Part shown: positions 27,187 through 36,148 of the stretch, piece by piece | Numbering within the stretch: the first letter of the stretch is position 1 | How the letters are laid out: every line of letters starts with the position of its first letter | NCBI GenBank assembly: GCA_050013915.1 | Contig: JBEKEI010000011.1 | Span: 1 to 64,000 of the forward strand | DNA length: 64,000 nt | Reading direction: 5' to 3' | Source: Roseiarcus sp050013915 | GTDB taxonomy: Bacteria > Pseudomonadota > Alphaproteobacteria > Rhizobiales > Beijerinckiaceae | Position numbers and translations under genes: made by a program | Notes under the pieces: generated by a model | Told to the model about the DNA's origin: nothing | What the model saw: the letters and a program-made list of their open reading frames with translations, nothing else | The model's database searches: none

Positions 27187-27214
27187 AGGGTTGTGTTATC
27201 GGCACCCTATTTTT
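27187..27214 (+). terminator. Weak possible terminator after tRNA-Ser
   Basis: AGGGT and ACCCT are complementary across a 12-base loop and are followed by ATTTTT, 20 bases downstream of the tRNA. The stem is only 5 bp, so this is a weak candidate. Confidence 0.35.
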
Positions 27215-27237
27215 CAGATGCTTAGACTGCACAAAAC

Positions 27238-27382
27238 TAACCGGGGCAAATTCCCGGGCACGCAGATGCAGCATTTATTTATCTCGCAGTGGCGAGGTCG
27301 AACACTATCAATCGTCTGCGCCACCTACCGATCGGCTCTTTGCGTGCTTTTGGTGATCTTGCCCGGAAATTTGCCCCGGTTA
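27238..27382. mobile_element. 145-bp MITE-like element with 20-bp terminal inverted repeats and TA flanks
   Basis: The left end (27240-27259) reads ACCGGGGCAAATTCCCGGGC. The right end (27361-27380) is its inverse with one mismatch (T for C at position 15). Both ends are flanked by TA, the target duplicated by IS630/Tc1-mariner elements. The 101-bp core is AT-richer than its surroundings and has no coding capacity. A nested CGCAGA/TCTGCG pair extends the foldback. It lies 70 bp after tRNA-Ser, in the decayed zone. Confidence 0.72.
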
Positions 27383-27546
27383 CGAACGAAATGGCCTGGG
27401 AATGAGCGTCGCTCGATCGGTCTGGCCGAGCAACTTCAGCCCCCGCAATCACTCGCCAGCGGAACCGGCAGCTTGGTCGCAGCGGTTGAACGATTGGCGC
27501 CGCGCGACACGCGCTACAGCGATTACGTCGCGTTGCAAGAGATCGC

Positions 27547-27657
27547 CGACTTCACACTGAGGATGGCGTGATCCCGTCGGCGCCCCCGAAGCGCCTCACC
27601 GATCGGCATCTCATTGCGACCTGACCCATAGAAGCCGCCGGTGTCGAGGAGTTTGAC
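27547..27657 (-). pseudogene. Fragment of an aldo/keto reductase gene
   Basis: About 37 residues (LLDTGGFYGSGRNEMPIGEALRGRRRDHAILSVK) match the strand-helix-strand of aldo/keto reductases that holds the catalytic Asp and Tyr. The aspartate is present, and GFYGSG replaces the usual DVYGxG. Neither the N-terminal barrel strand nor the rest of the barrel is found nearby in frame. It is a scrap inside a decay zone. Confidence 0.6.
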
Positions 27658-27880
27658 CCGCTGTCCAACGCCGCTCCAATGGTCGCAATGCTCTCCTCCC
27701 GGGCTTCTGAACGCGCAGCGCCCTAGCCATCCGACATGCCCAGGCATCCCGGGCCGATTGCTGATTCGGGGGGCCCGCTGGACCCTGGTCGACGAAACAA
27801 CACAAGGAGCTCCGCACGTTTGTTCGACAATTGTCCGGAGGGGCCGGCGAGGACGTCGAGACCGCCTTGCCGCCATCGGT

Positions 27881-28555
27881 CTAGCGCTCCGTCCAGACGC
27901 CGCCATCGGCATCGTCATCGCGGGCGGTTCGACCCGTCGGTCCGCGGGCGCGGCGGCTGGCGGCGCGCACCCTGGCGTCGGCAAGGCGGCTCAAAAGAGT
28001 GATGACCGGTCGCAGGATCAGCAGATCCGCGGTCAGCGCCATCAGCATCGCGAATGCGCTGAGGCGCCCGAACAGCCGCAGCGTCGGCAGGTCGGAAAAG
28101 GCGGTGACGGCCAGACCGCAGGCCAGGACGATGGATGTGACGATCAGCGCCGGGCCGATGAGAACGGTCGCGCGCTCCACCGCGATCGCCGGATCGTCGC
28201 CCGGCTGCTGCTCGCGCCGCATCCGGTTCAAGAAATGAATCGTCGCGCTCAGTCCGAGGCCGAAGGAGACGATTAAGGCGACGACACTGGCGAATTGCAA
28301 CCCCTCGCCCATCGCCGAAAGCAGCACGCCCGCGGCGAGGATCGGAAAAATTCCCGGCAGGATCACCGCCAACGCCACCGGCGCGGAGCGGAAGGCGAGG
28401 CCGACAAAGGCGGCGACGAACAGGAACTCGATCGTCAGCCCGCGGCTCAACTTGCCGATCATGTCCGCGCTCGACCGCGCTGCGATGGCCGACAGGCCGG
28501 TCACGGCGATCTGGTAGTCGGGATGCGCTCTGCGAACGGAGGCAAGCTTGTCGTC
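27881..28555 (-). pseudogene. C-terminal remnant of an RND/MMPL-family exporter
   Basis: About 225 residues with five or six membrane segments: SADMIGKLSRGLTIEFLFVAAFVGLAFRS, VSFGLGLSATIHFLNRMRRE, and LPTLRLFGRLSAFAMLMALTADLLILRP. This is the last membrane block of RND-type lipid exporters (HpnN/MMPL like). The N-terminal part, including the first membrane block, is missing. It is fused in frame at about 28556 to a CoA-transferase remnant, so a deletion has joined two minus-strand genes. Confidence 0.8.
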
Positions 28556-29111
28556 GAGCCCGTTGACGATCGCCGAATAGAGCCCGACTGCGGTCGCGTT
28601 GTCGCCGCTGCCCGCCACAGGCCAGGTCGGCGGCGCGCGTCATGGAGAGAAGACCGCTGCGCGCCCAGTATGACGTGATGTCGAAGCCGGGCAGTTCGGC
28701 GTCCGGCCCCTTCTCCCCGAACCCCGTGAGATCCGCATAGACGAGGCGCGGGTTCCACTGCGCCACATCGTCATGCTCGCGCTTCAATGCCTTGCGTGCG
28801 CGATGCGGCGTATTGACGATGAGCACATCGGCCCACTTGACGAGGGCCTCGAGAACCTGCTGAGCGCTCGGGGATTTCAGATCGAGCGTCATGCCGCGCT
28901 TGTTGCGATTGGCCAAATGCCAGGGATAGGCATCCTTCGCCTGCGGCTGTGGCGGAATCTTGTGCCCTATCCGCCAGAGGTCGCCAGCCGGAGGCTCGAC
29001 TTTGATGACGTCGGCGCCGAAGTCCGACAAGATCACGGCAGCGCTCGGGCCCGCGATGAAACTCGCGAAGTCGACGACCTTCAAGTCGGAGAAGATATTG
29101 CCGCTTGCCAT
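28556..29111 (-). pseudogene. N-terminal remnant of a CaiB/BaiF (class III) CoA-transferase, frameshifted
   Basis: It begins at an ATG at 29111: SDLKVVDFASFIAGPSAAVILSDFGADVIKVEPPAGD, RGMTLDLKSP, and YADLTGFGEKGPDAELPGFDITSYWARSGLLSMT, all typical of class III CoA-transferases including the region of the catalytic Asp. Near 28640 the frame shifts; the next frame continues APPTWPVAGSGDNATAVGLYSAI, still transferase. At 28556 it stops matching and joins the RND remnant. More than half of the protein is missing. Confidence 0.85.
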
Positions 29112-29153
29112 GATTGTCGCTCTTATTCGGTTCGAATGCTCATGTGGCCTGTT

Positions 29154-29990
29154 TCACCGGCCGCGGAATTGCGGGACGCGCTTTTCGAGGAAAGCCGAAG
29201 TGCCTTCCCTTTTGTCTTCGGTCGCCGCGCAGAGGCCGAAATAGGAAGCTTCCAGCAGCAAGCCTTCGCTCTGGCTCGCCTCCATTCCCTTGTTCGTCGC
29301 CTCGAGCGCGAACTTCACCGCGATCGGAGCGTTGGCGGCGATCCTTTTCAGGATCGCTTCAGCTCGGGCGATGAGTTCAGCGGCGGGAATGATTTCGTTG
29401 ACGAGCCCGATGCGAAACGCCTCTTGCGCGCCGATCATCTCCCCTGACAGAATCAGCCGCAGCGCCCGGCCCTTGCCGATCAGGCGCGGCAATCGTTGCG
29501 TGCCGCCGCCGCCCGGTATCAGCCCGAGCGCGACCTCGGGCTGTCCGAACTTCGCCGTCTCCACCGCGAGCCTGATGGTGCACGCCATTGCGGTCTCGCA
29601 GCCGCCGCCGAGCGCAAAGCCGTTGACCGCCGCGATCACCGGCTTGCCCAGGTTCTCGATGAGGTCGAGTACCTCCTGTCCGAATCGACTCGATTGTTCC
29701 GCTTCCAAGGCCGTCACCTGCGCGAGTTCGGTGATGTCGGCGCCTGCGATGAACGCCTTGTCGCCGGCGCCGGTCAGGATGACGCCGCGCACCGCCGCGT
29801 CATCGCGGGCGCGCTCGAATGCGCGGCGCAGGTCGCTCCAGGTCGGGGTGTTCAGAGCGTTCAGCACCTGAGGGCGATTGACGGTCACGTAGGCGATGGC
29901 GTCCCTCACGCCGTAGAGGACGTTGGCCAGATTCAGCGCGGCTGTGGGCGACTCTGGCGAGGACGCAGGCGTTCTCATTGCGGAAGCCAT
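29154..29990 (-). CDS. Enoyl-CoA hydratase/isomerase
   Basis: A 278-residue crotonase-fold protein. The oxyanion blocks GDKAFIAGADI and NGFALGGGCETAMACTIRLAVETAKFGQPEVALGLIPGGGGTQRLPRLIG contain the catalytic glutamates. The ATG at 29990 has GGAG 8 bases upstream. The frame is open through the upstream acyl-CoA dehydrogenase, which has lost its stop, so a read-through fusion is also possible. The gene itself is intact. It is the only undamaged member of the local acyl-CoA cluster. Confidence 0.85.
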   Translation of the reverse strand: MASAMRTPASSPESPTAALNLANVLYGVRDAIAYVTVNRPQVLNALNTPTWSDLRRAFERARDDAAVRGVILTGAGDKAFIAGADITELAQVTALEAEQSSRFGQEVLDLIENLGKPVIAAVNGFALGGGCETAMACTIRLAVETAKFGQPEVALGLIPGGGGTQRLPRLIGKGRALRLILSGEMIGAQEAFRIGLVNEIIPAAELIARAEAILKRIAANAPIAVKFALEATNKGMEASQSEGLLLEASYFGLCAATEDKREGTSAFLEKRVPQFRGR

Positions 29991-30050
29991 TTCCGATTCT
30001 CCTGTTGGGAATGAGCGCGAGCTGGCGTCGGCGCCGGCTCGCGGGCAGCC

Positions 30051-31322
30051 CCAGACGAAGGCGCCGATGCCGGTGATCGCCTTGCCGACGATCAGATTCT
30101 GCATTTGATAGGCGCCTTCATAGGAATAGAGCGCTTCTGCGTCGGCGAAGAAGCGCGCGACGTTGTAGTCGGCGAGGATGCCGTTGCCGCCCAGGAGTTC
30201 GCGGCCCCAGGAGACGGTTTCGCGCGACTTCGCGGTGCAAAAGGCCTTGGCGAGCGCAGCGTGATGGTCGCCGAGCTTGCCGTCGTCGTTCATTTGCGCC
30301 AGTCGGACCATCAGGCATTGGCACGCGGTCACGTTGGCGAGCATCCTGGCGAGGAGATCCTGCACCATCTGGAAGGAGGCAATCGGCCTGCCGAACTGCA
30401 ATCGCTGCTGCGCGTATTTCAGCGTCGCCTCATAGGCGCCCATCTGGATGCCGGTCGAGGCCCAGCCCACCATGTAGCGGGTCATCCGCAGCACGCGCGC
30501 GGTGTCGCGGAATGAATTGCCGCCCTGGAGGCGATTGGCCTCTGGCACCCGCACGTCCTTCAATGTGATCTCGCCATTCTGGACCACTTTGAGGGCGATC
30601 TTGTGCTCCATCTTCTCGACGCTGAATCCGGGCGTCGTCTTGTTCTCGACGATGAATCCCTTGACCTGGTCGTCCGCGAGGTCGCGCGCCCAGATGATCG
30701 AGACATCGCACCACGGCGAGTTGCCGATCCACCGCTTCTGACCATTGAGTATCCAGACATCCCCGTCGCGCTCGGCGGTCGTCGTGAGGCCGCCGCTGGT
30801 CCCTGACCCGACCAATGGTTCGGTGAGGCCGAAGCAGCCGATGTTCTCGAACCGCGCCATCGGCGGCAGCCATTTCCGCTTCTGCTCCTCCGAGCCGTCG
30901 AGATAGATCGAGCCCATCGCAAGGCCGCTGTGCACCCCGAAGAAGGTGCAGAACGAGGCGTCGGTACGCGCCAGTTCCATCGCGACCAAGCCGAAGAGCT
31001 TTTGGCTTCCGCCGGCGCATTCGTAGCCCTGGTATCCCAGGCCGCCGAGCTTCAGCTCGCTAAATGACGGGAGCAGCTCGAACGGAAACGCGTCGTCAGC
31101 CCAATATTTGTTGATGATCGGCTGGACCTTGGACTCCATATAGTCCCGCACCTTCTTGACGAGCGCCCTTTCCTCGGCAGTCAGGACGTCCACGAGCTGT
31201 TAGAAGTCGCTGTTGGGCGCCGGCAGCGCCTTTGCTGGCCGCATCTCCGTCCTCGCCCGCGGCGCCGCGGGCGTCGCCAGGTCTGCTGCCTTTGCCGCTG
31301 CCGTCGCGCTCGTCGCAGTCAT
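30051..31322 (-). pseudogene. Acyl-CoA dehydrogenase (glutaryl-CoA dehydrogenase type) with a nonsense codon and lost stop
   Basis: The original start is the ATG at 31322 (ribosome site GAGGAG 6 bases before), giving MTATSATAAAKAADL... At codon 41 a TAA (31200-31202 on the plus strand) interrupts, just before QLVDVLTAEERALVKKV. The rest is full length, with GCFGLTEPLVGSGTSGG, the FAD-binding block QRLQFGRPIASFQMVQDLLA, and the catalytic glutamate in YSYEGAYQMQNLIVGKAITGIG. Relatives normally end at GIGAFV; here a TGG at 30053 continues in frame into the enoyl-CoA hydratase gene, suggesting a TAG to TGG change. Confidence 0.8.
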
Positions 31323-32734
31323 TTGCACTCCTCGTCATTCGGCTCTGAAATGATCTCGGTCGCTCTCGTTTCTGCGCCGACTTCACCGGCGCTCACCCGA
31401 AGGATGAACCGCCACACCTGTCCATCGGGCACGTTTTGTCGCCTTGCAACCGCCCATCCGCTTCTCGACCGCCGTCAGTCCGAACAAAGCGTTCGGCGAT
31501 GCGCCGACAAACGACATGAGACGCATTTTGATCTTTTGGAGCGCCCTGATCCATTGCTCGCAGGTCGAGCGGGATACTGTCATTGTGTCGCCGCGCTGAA
31601 CGTTGGTTTACAAGCGATGGCGAAGACGTCATCCCAACTGGAGCATGTTCGGGATCTTTCGGATCGCAAGAGATTCCCATGTGGTCGCCGGATTCCCGGA
31701 CCGAGCGACGATGGAAAGGGCCATCGTCCTAGCGACAGGCCTGGGAAGGGGGGCGTATGGTCCGGCATTGCGCGACCGCGTGATCGATCCGGCAATGTCG
31801 GGACCAAACTTGCGCGCCGGCGTCCCGCACGGGCACCGGAAACGAACGACCTTCATCGCGGGACTGCAGTTGACAGGCCTGACTGCCCTGATGGCGCTCG
31901 GCGGATCGATCAACACAATGACCATCCGCTACCGTAGCGCTCGGTTCGCGCCGACGGGCGCAGGCGCGCCGGAACCATCCGATGTCCTCCTCACTCAGTG
32001 AAAGGCGACCGAATGCTTGTCCGGCTTCTTCGCGATTGAACTCATCGTCGGTCATGTGCTGCTGTCCTTCTTGGGTGGTGAATTTTGACGCAGAGCTGAA
32101 TGAGGTTCCGCGATGGAGCGCGCTAGAGCGTTGTGCTGATGGAGAGGAGGACCGCTCATCCCATGGTGCTCCTCACGCGGGCGACACCCGCCGCTCGCCC
32201 CCGACGCCGGATTGAGCCGCACAGCGCACCCGTCTCATCACACTCGCGAGGCGATCATCTCACGCGCTCCGTCCCCAATGACTTCTGCTCGCGATAGTGG
32301 GGCGTCGAGCGTCTGCCGATCGCCGGATCGACGTCAAACGCCGTGCAACGCCGAATTGCGTCGGGAATCTCCAACCACGCGAACAATTGCGCGGCAGCGG
32401 TCATCGTCCAAACTCTCTCTTCGAACCATTCTGGACTCATCCCGTCGGAGAGGACGACCCTGAAGGCACCCGCCAGCGATGCTCACTGGACTCCGGGCCG
32501 AGGGAGTCAGTCGGCTGCTGATCCTGGGCGCTTTCTCGATGGCGCATTCGTCGCCGACGGATTGCAGTCGCATTCCGGATTCTCACGGCCGGATGGTCCC
32601 TCGGCCCGAGGGCTCGCCGGCAGAGATCGACGCGCGGGCTCGATCCGCAGCCGCCTCGCTTCGGCCTCCTCCCCGTCAGTCGCGCCGAAACGCCTCGGGG
32701 CGAGAGCGCCGCGCTCGCTCGACGCGCCAGCGCG
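31323..32734. other. 1.4-kb stretch without a recognisable gene
   Basis: I find no open frame here that resembles a known protein on either strand, and no frame over about 110 residues that looks coding. Base composition is less skewed than in neighbouring genes and stops occur in all frames. It is best read as decayed DNA between the broken acyl-CoA cluster and the livM end of the ABC transporter operon. No repeats or terminal inverted repeats were evident by eye. Confidence 0.5.
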
Positions 32735-33775
32735 TCATCGCCGCTCCGCTCCGACCGGCGGCGCCGGCTCGGCCGGCGAGGCGTCGTCGATCGCCAGCCA
32801 GCGCCCTACCGGCAGCAGGCGCAGGCCGAGGCGTTCGTCGGCCCAGCCCCACAGCCCCTTGGGCAGGAACAGTGCGAACAGCAGCGCGGCGCCGCCGAGG
32901 CCGACGAGATACCAGACGCCTGTCGCGCCGAACCAGGCCTCGATCGCGAAGAACAGCACGGCGCCGAGGATCGGGCCCTCGAACGTGCCGAGCCCGCCGA
33001 CCAGCACCATGAAGATCATATAGGCGGTCCATTGCACGCTGAAATAGGTCTTGGGCTGGAAGCTGATGGTGGTCGCGAGCCAGAGCGCGCCAGCCAGCGC
33101 GACGCCGAACGCGGCGAGCACGAACAGGATGCGCTTGGTCCGCATCACGCGCACCCCGACCGAGGCGGCGGCGCCCTCGTTGTCGCGGATCGCCTGGATC
33201 GCCGCGCCGAGCGGCGAGCGCAAAAGCGCGAACAGGACGCCGATCAGGCTGGCCATCGCGCCGAGCGCCGTCCAATAGGTGAGCGCGTGGCGGAACTCGG
33301 CGGGATAGGCGTCGAGCGCGATCAGCGACGTGCCCGTCTCGCCGCGCACCAGCGTGTCGAGATTGACGAGCAGGTGGGCGAGCGCGGCGACCACCCACAT
33401 CCCGATCGCAAATTCGCCCGCGCGCAGGCGCAACATGAAAGCCGAGATCGGCAGCGCGACCGCGGCGACGAGGACCGCGCCGAGCACGAGCGCGGGATAG
33501 ACGCTGACCCCGGCGTCGGCGAGCCGCACCGCGGCGTAGGCGCCGAGACCGAAGAACGCCTGCTGGCCGATCGACACGAGGCCGCCATAGCCGGCGAGCG
33601 CGTTCCAGGTGACCGCGAGAATGACGTAGATGAACAGCGTGGTCAGCTTGTCGACGGCGTTCGCGTCGAGGAACGCGGGGCCCGCCGCGAGGGCGAGCAT
33701 CAGTGCGACGGCGAACGTGACCGAGCTGATCGACAGCGCGCTCCAGCGCACGACCCGGATCGCCGCGCCGGTCAT
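32735..33775 (-). CDS. livM: Branched-chain amino acid-type ABC transporter permease
   Basis: A 346-residue membrane protein of the LivM family, with GYGGLVSIGQQAFFGLGAYAA near residue 65, the EAA-like loop RDNEGAAASVGVRVMRTKRILF near residue 210, and VLVGGLGTFEGPILGA near residue 268. It is the last gene of the ten-gene run. Its ATG overlaps the livH stop by 4 bp. The C-terminal tail beyond LPKGLWG is proline- and arginine-rich. Confidence 0.9.
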   Translation of the reverse strand: MTGAAIRVVRWSALSISSVTFAVALMLALAAGPAFLDANAVDKLTTLFIYVILAVTWNALAGYGGLVSIGQQAFFGLGAYAAVRLADAGVSVYPALVLGAVLVAAVALPISAFMLRLRAGEFAIGMWVVAALAHLLVNLDTLVRGETGTSLIALDAYPAEFRHALTYWTALGAMASLIGVLFALLRSPLGAAIQAIRDNEGAAASVGVRVMRTKRILFVLAAFGVALAGALWLATTISFQPKTYFSVQWTAYMIFMVLVGGLGTFEGPILGAVLFFAIEAWFGATGVWYLVGLGGAALLFALFLPKGLWGWADERLGLRLLPVGRWLAIDDASPAEPAPPVGAERR

Positions 33776-34662
33776 GTCGCCCGCCTCGACCGGACCAGAA
33801 ACGAGCCGCCGTCCCAGAACAGCCGCCCGAACAGGATGACGAGGAATATGCCGTGGCCGGCGATGAAGAAGCCCTGCGGATTGATCTGCGCGCCGACGTT
33901 CTGGGCGACGCCGAGCACGACGCCGCCGATCAGCGTGCCCCAGAGCGAGCCGGCGCCGCCGATCACCGCCGCCTCGAAGGCGAAGATCAACTGGGTCGGA
34001 CCCGCATAGGGATCGAAGGTCGCGCGCATCGCGAGCGCCGCGCCGGCGACCCCGACGGTCGCCGTCGCGATCGCCGCAGCGGTCGCGTTGACGCGCCGCG
34101 CGTTGACGCCGACCAGGCCGACCGTGTCGGGATCCTCCGAGGTCGCGCGGATCGCGCGGCCGAGCGCCGTGCGCGTCAGGAACAGCTGGAGGCCGCCGAG
34201 CAGCGCCACCGCCGCCGCCAAGGTGAGCGCCGACAATTGTCCGATCTGGATGTCGTCGGTCAGCGACCAGGAATCATAGGAGAAATCGCCGATATAGGGG
34301 GCCAGCGAGCGGGTGTCGGCGCCGAAGCGTTCGAACAGCAGGTTGTCGATGACGATCGACAGGCCGAAGGTGCTGAGGATCGGCACCAGCACGCCCGCGC
34401 GCGCGCTCCGCTCGAGCACCGCCCGTTGAAGCGCCCAGCCGAACGCGGCCATCGCCGGCACGACGACGACGAGCCCGTAGAACGGCGAAACGCCGAACTG
34501 GTCGGCGAGCACGAACAGCGCGAAGGCCGCCAGGATCGCGAAGCTGCCATGGGCGATGTTGATGATGCCCATCACGCCGTACATGAACGACAGCCCGCAC
34601 GCGATCAGCGCATAATAGCCGCCGAGCAGCACGCCCTGGACGATCTGATTGACCCAGATCAT
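33772..34662 (-). CDS. livH: Branched-chain amino acid-type ABC transporter permease
   Basis: A 296-residue membrane protein of the LivH family: YYALIACGLSFMYGVMGIINIAHGSF, the cytoplasmic EAA-like loop ATSEDPDTVGLVGVNARRVNA, and AVIGGAGSLWGTLIGG. It forms the heterodimeric channel with LivM. Overlaps on both sides (4 bp) show coupling with livF and livM. Confidence 0.92.
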   Translation of the reverse strand: MIWVNQIVQGVLLGGYYALIACGLSFMYGVMGIINIAHGSFAILAAFALFVLADQFGVSPFYGLVVVVPAMAAFGWALQRAVLERSARAGVLVPILSTFGLSIVIDNLLFERFGADTRSLAPYIGDFSYDSWSLTDDIQIGQLSALTLAAAVALLGGLQLFLTRTALGRAIRATSEDPDTVGLVGVNARRVNATAAAIATATVGVAGAALAMRATFDPYAGPTQLIFAFEAAVIGGAGSLWGTLIGGVVLGVAQNVGAQINPQGFFIAGHGIFLVILFGRLFWDGGSFLVRSRRAT

Positions 34663-35384
34663 CGCGCGACGCCCGCTTTCGCCCGGTTCAGGCCGAAATA
34701 GGCCTGGGTCACCTCGTCGCGGGTCAGGTCCTCAGCTCTCCCCTCCAGCGCGATTCTCCCCTCCAGCATGCAGATCACCCGGTCCGCGACGCTGAGCGCG
34801 CGCGTCAGATCCTGCTCGACGAGAACGATCGTCGTCCCCGAAGTCAACAGCGACTGCAGCGAGGCGTAGACGCGGTCGACCGCGAGTGGAGACAGGCCGA
34901 GCGAGACCTCGTCGAGCATCAGCAGCTCGGGATTGGTCATCAATGCGCGGCCGATCGCGGTCGCCTGCTGTTCGCCGCCCGACAGCGTTCCCGCCCGCGC
35001 ATTGCGGCGCGCCTGGAGATTGGGGAAGGCCTTCATCACCGCCTCGAAGGTCCAGGCGCCCGCGCGCCCCGCCGCCCGCGCGAGCAGCAGGTTCTCCTCG
35101 ACGCTCATCTTCGCGAACAGGCGTCGCCCTTCGGGCACGAGCGCGACGCCGCGTGCGACCCGCTCGTGGGCGGGCGTCCGTGTGACGTCCACGCCTCCGA
35201 ACATCACGCGTCCTGCGGTCGCCGGATGCGCGCCGGCGATTGCGCGCAGGAGCGTCGTCTTCCCGGCGCCGTTGGCGCCGACCAGCGCGAGCGTTTCGCC
35301 GCGCGCGACCTCGAAGCTGACGCCGCGCACCGCTTGCAGCAGGCCGTGGCGGACGTCGAGCGCCTCGACCGCGAGCAGGCTCAA
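34659..35384 (-). CDS. livF: Branched-chain amino acid-type ABC transporter ATPase
   Basis: A 241-residue ATPase. Walker A GANGAGKTT, signature LSGGEQQATAIGRAL, Walker B ELLMLDEVSLGLSP, and the H-loop region IVLVEQDLTRAL, where Gln-Asp is normal for LivF. The start is a TTG at 35384 overlapping the livG stop (TTGA). No ATG precedes the first beta strand, so the TTG start is the best choice. Confidence 0.9.
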   Translation of the reverse strand: MSLLAVEALDVRHGLLQAVRGVSFEVARGETLALVGANGAGKTTLLRAIAGAHPATAGRVMFGGVDVTRTPAHERVARGVALVPEGRRLFAKMSVEENLLLARAAGRAGAWTFEAVMKAFPNLQARRNARAGTLSGGEQQATAIGRALMTNPELLMLDEVSLGLSPLAVDRVYASLQSLLTSGTTIVLVEQDLTRALSVADRVICMLEGRIALEGRAEDLTRDEVTQAYFGLNRAKAGVAR

Positions 35385-36121
35385 TGGACGCTCCCGCCGA
35401 GATAGGCGGAGATCACCGCCTTGTCGGCCATCACCGCGCGCGGATCGCCGTCGGCGATGATGCGCCCGGCGTCCATGCAGATCAGCCGGTCGGCGACCTG
35501 CAGCAGCACATGGACGATGTGCTCGATCCAGACGATTGCGAGGCCGCGCGCGCGCAACTGGCGGATCGTGGCGACGAGTTCGCCGGCCTCGCCGTCGGTC
35601 AGGCCGCCGCCGATCTCGTCGAGCAGCAGCACGGACGGACCGGCCCCCAACGCGCGCGCGAGTTCGAGCCGCTTGCGGTCGAGCAGGCCGAGCGTCTCGG
35701 CGCGCCGATTGGCGACTGCGAGCATTCCGCACAGATCGATCGCCTCGATCGTGCGCACGTGCGCGGCGTCGCGATGCAGGCGCGCGCCATTGGTCGCGGC
35801 GACGAAGACGTTCTCGAACACGGTCATGCCGCCGAACGGCTGCGGGATCTGATGGGTGCGAACGATGCCGAGCCGGCAACGTTCCGCCGCCGGCATGGCG
35901 GTGACGTCGTCGCCGCGGAAGCGGATCGTTCCGGCGGTCGGCGCCAGAGCGCCGGCCAGGACCGCGAGCAGCGTGGTTTTGCCAGCCCCGTTCGGACCGA
36001 CGATGCCGACGGCCTCGTCGGCGCGCAGAGAAAGGTCGATCCCGTCGAGGACGACGAGCGCGTTGAATCGCTTACGGACTCCGGTCGTCTCGAGGACGAC
36101 GCCGTCGGCTTCCTTGGTCAC
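35381..36121 (-). CDS. livG: Branched-chain amino acid-type ABC transporter ATPase
   Basis: A 246-residue ATPase. Walker A GPNGAGKTT, the LivG block IVRTHQIPQPFGGMTVFENV, Walker B PSVLLLDEIGGGLTDGE, and H-loop WIEHIVHVL. The signature loop reads LGLLDRKRLELARAL, a degenerate form of LSxGxxR in which the Gly-Gly is replaced, typical of one subset of these importers. It lies 27 bp downstream of the binding-protein gene. Confidence 0.9.
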   Translation of the reverse strand: MTKEADGVVLETTGVRKRFNALVVLDGIDLSLRADEAVGIVGPNGAGKTTLLAVLAGALAPTAGTIRFRGDDVTAMPAAERCRLGIVRTHQIPQPFGGMTVFENVFVAATNGARLHRDAAHVRTIEAIDLCGMLAVANRRAETLGLLDRKRLELARALGAGPSVLLLDEIGGGLTDGEAGELVATIRQLRARGLAIVWIEHIVHVLLQVADRLICMDAGRIIADGDPRAVMADKAVISAYLGGSVH

Positions 36122-36148
36122 GGCGTCGCCTTCATCGTTCGATCAGGC

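Noticed and set aside
27077..32734. An integrated genomic island using tRNA-Ser as attachment site
   Set aside because: The tRNA is followed by atypical, decayed DNA, but I see no integrase, no excisionase and no direct repeat of the tRNA 3' end in the window.
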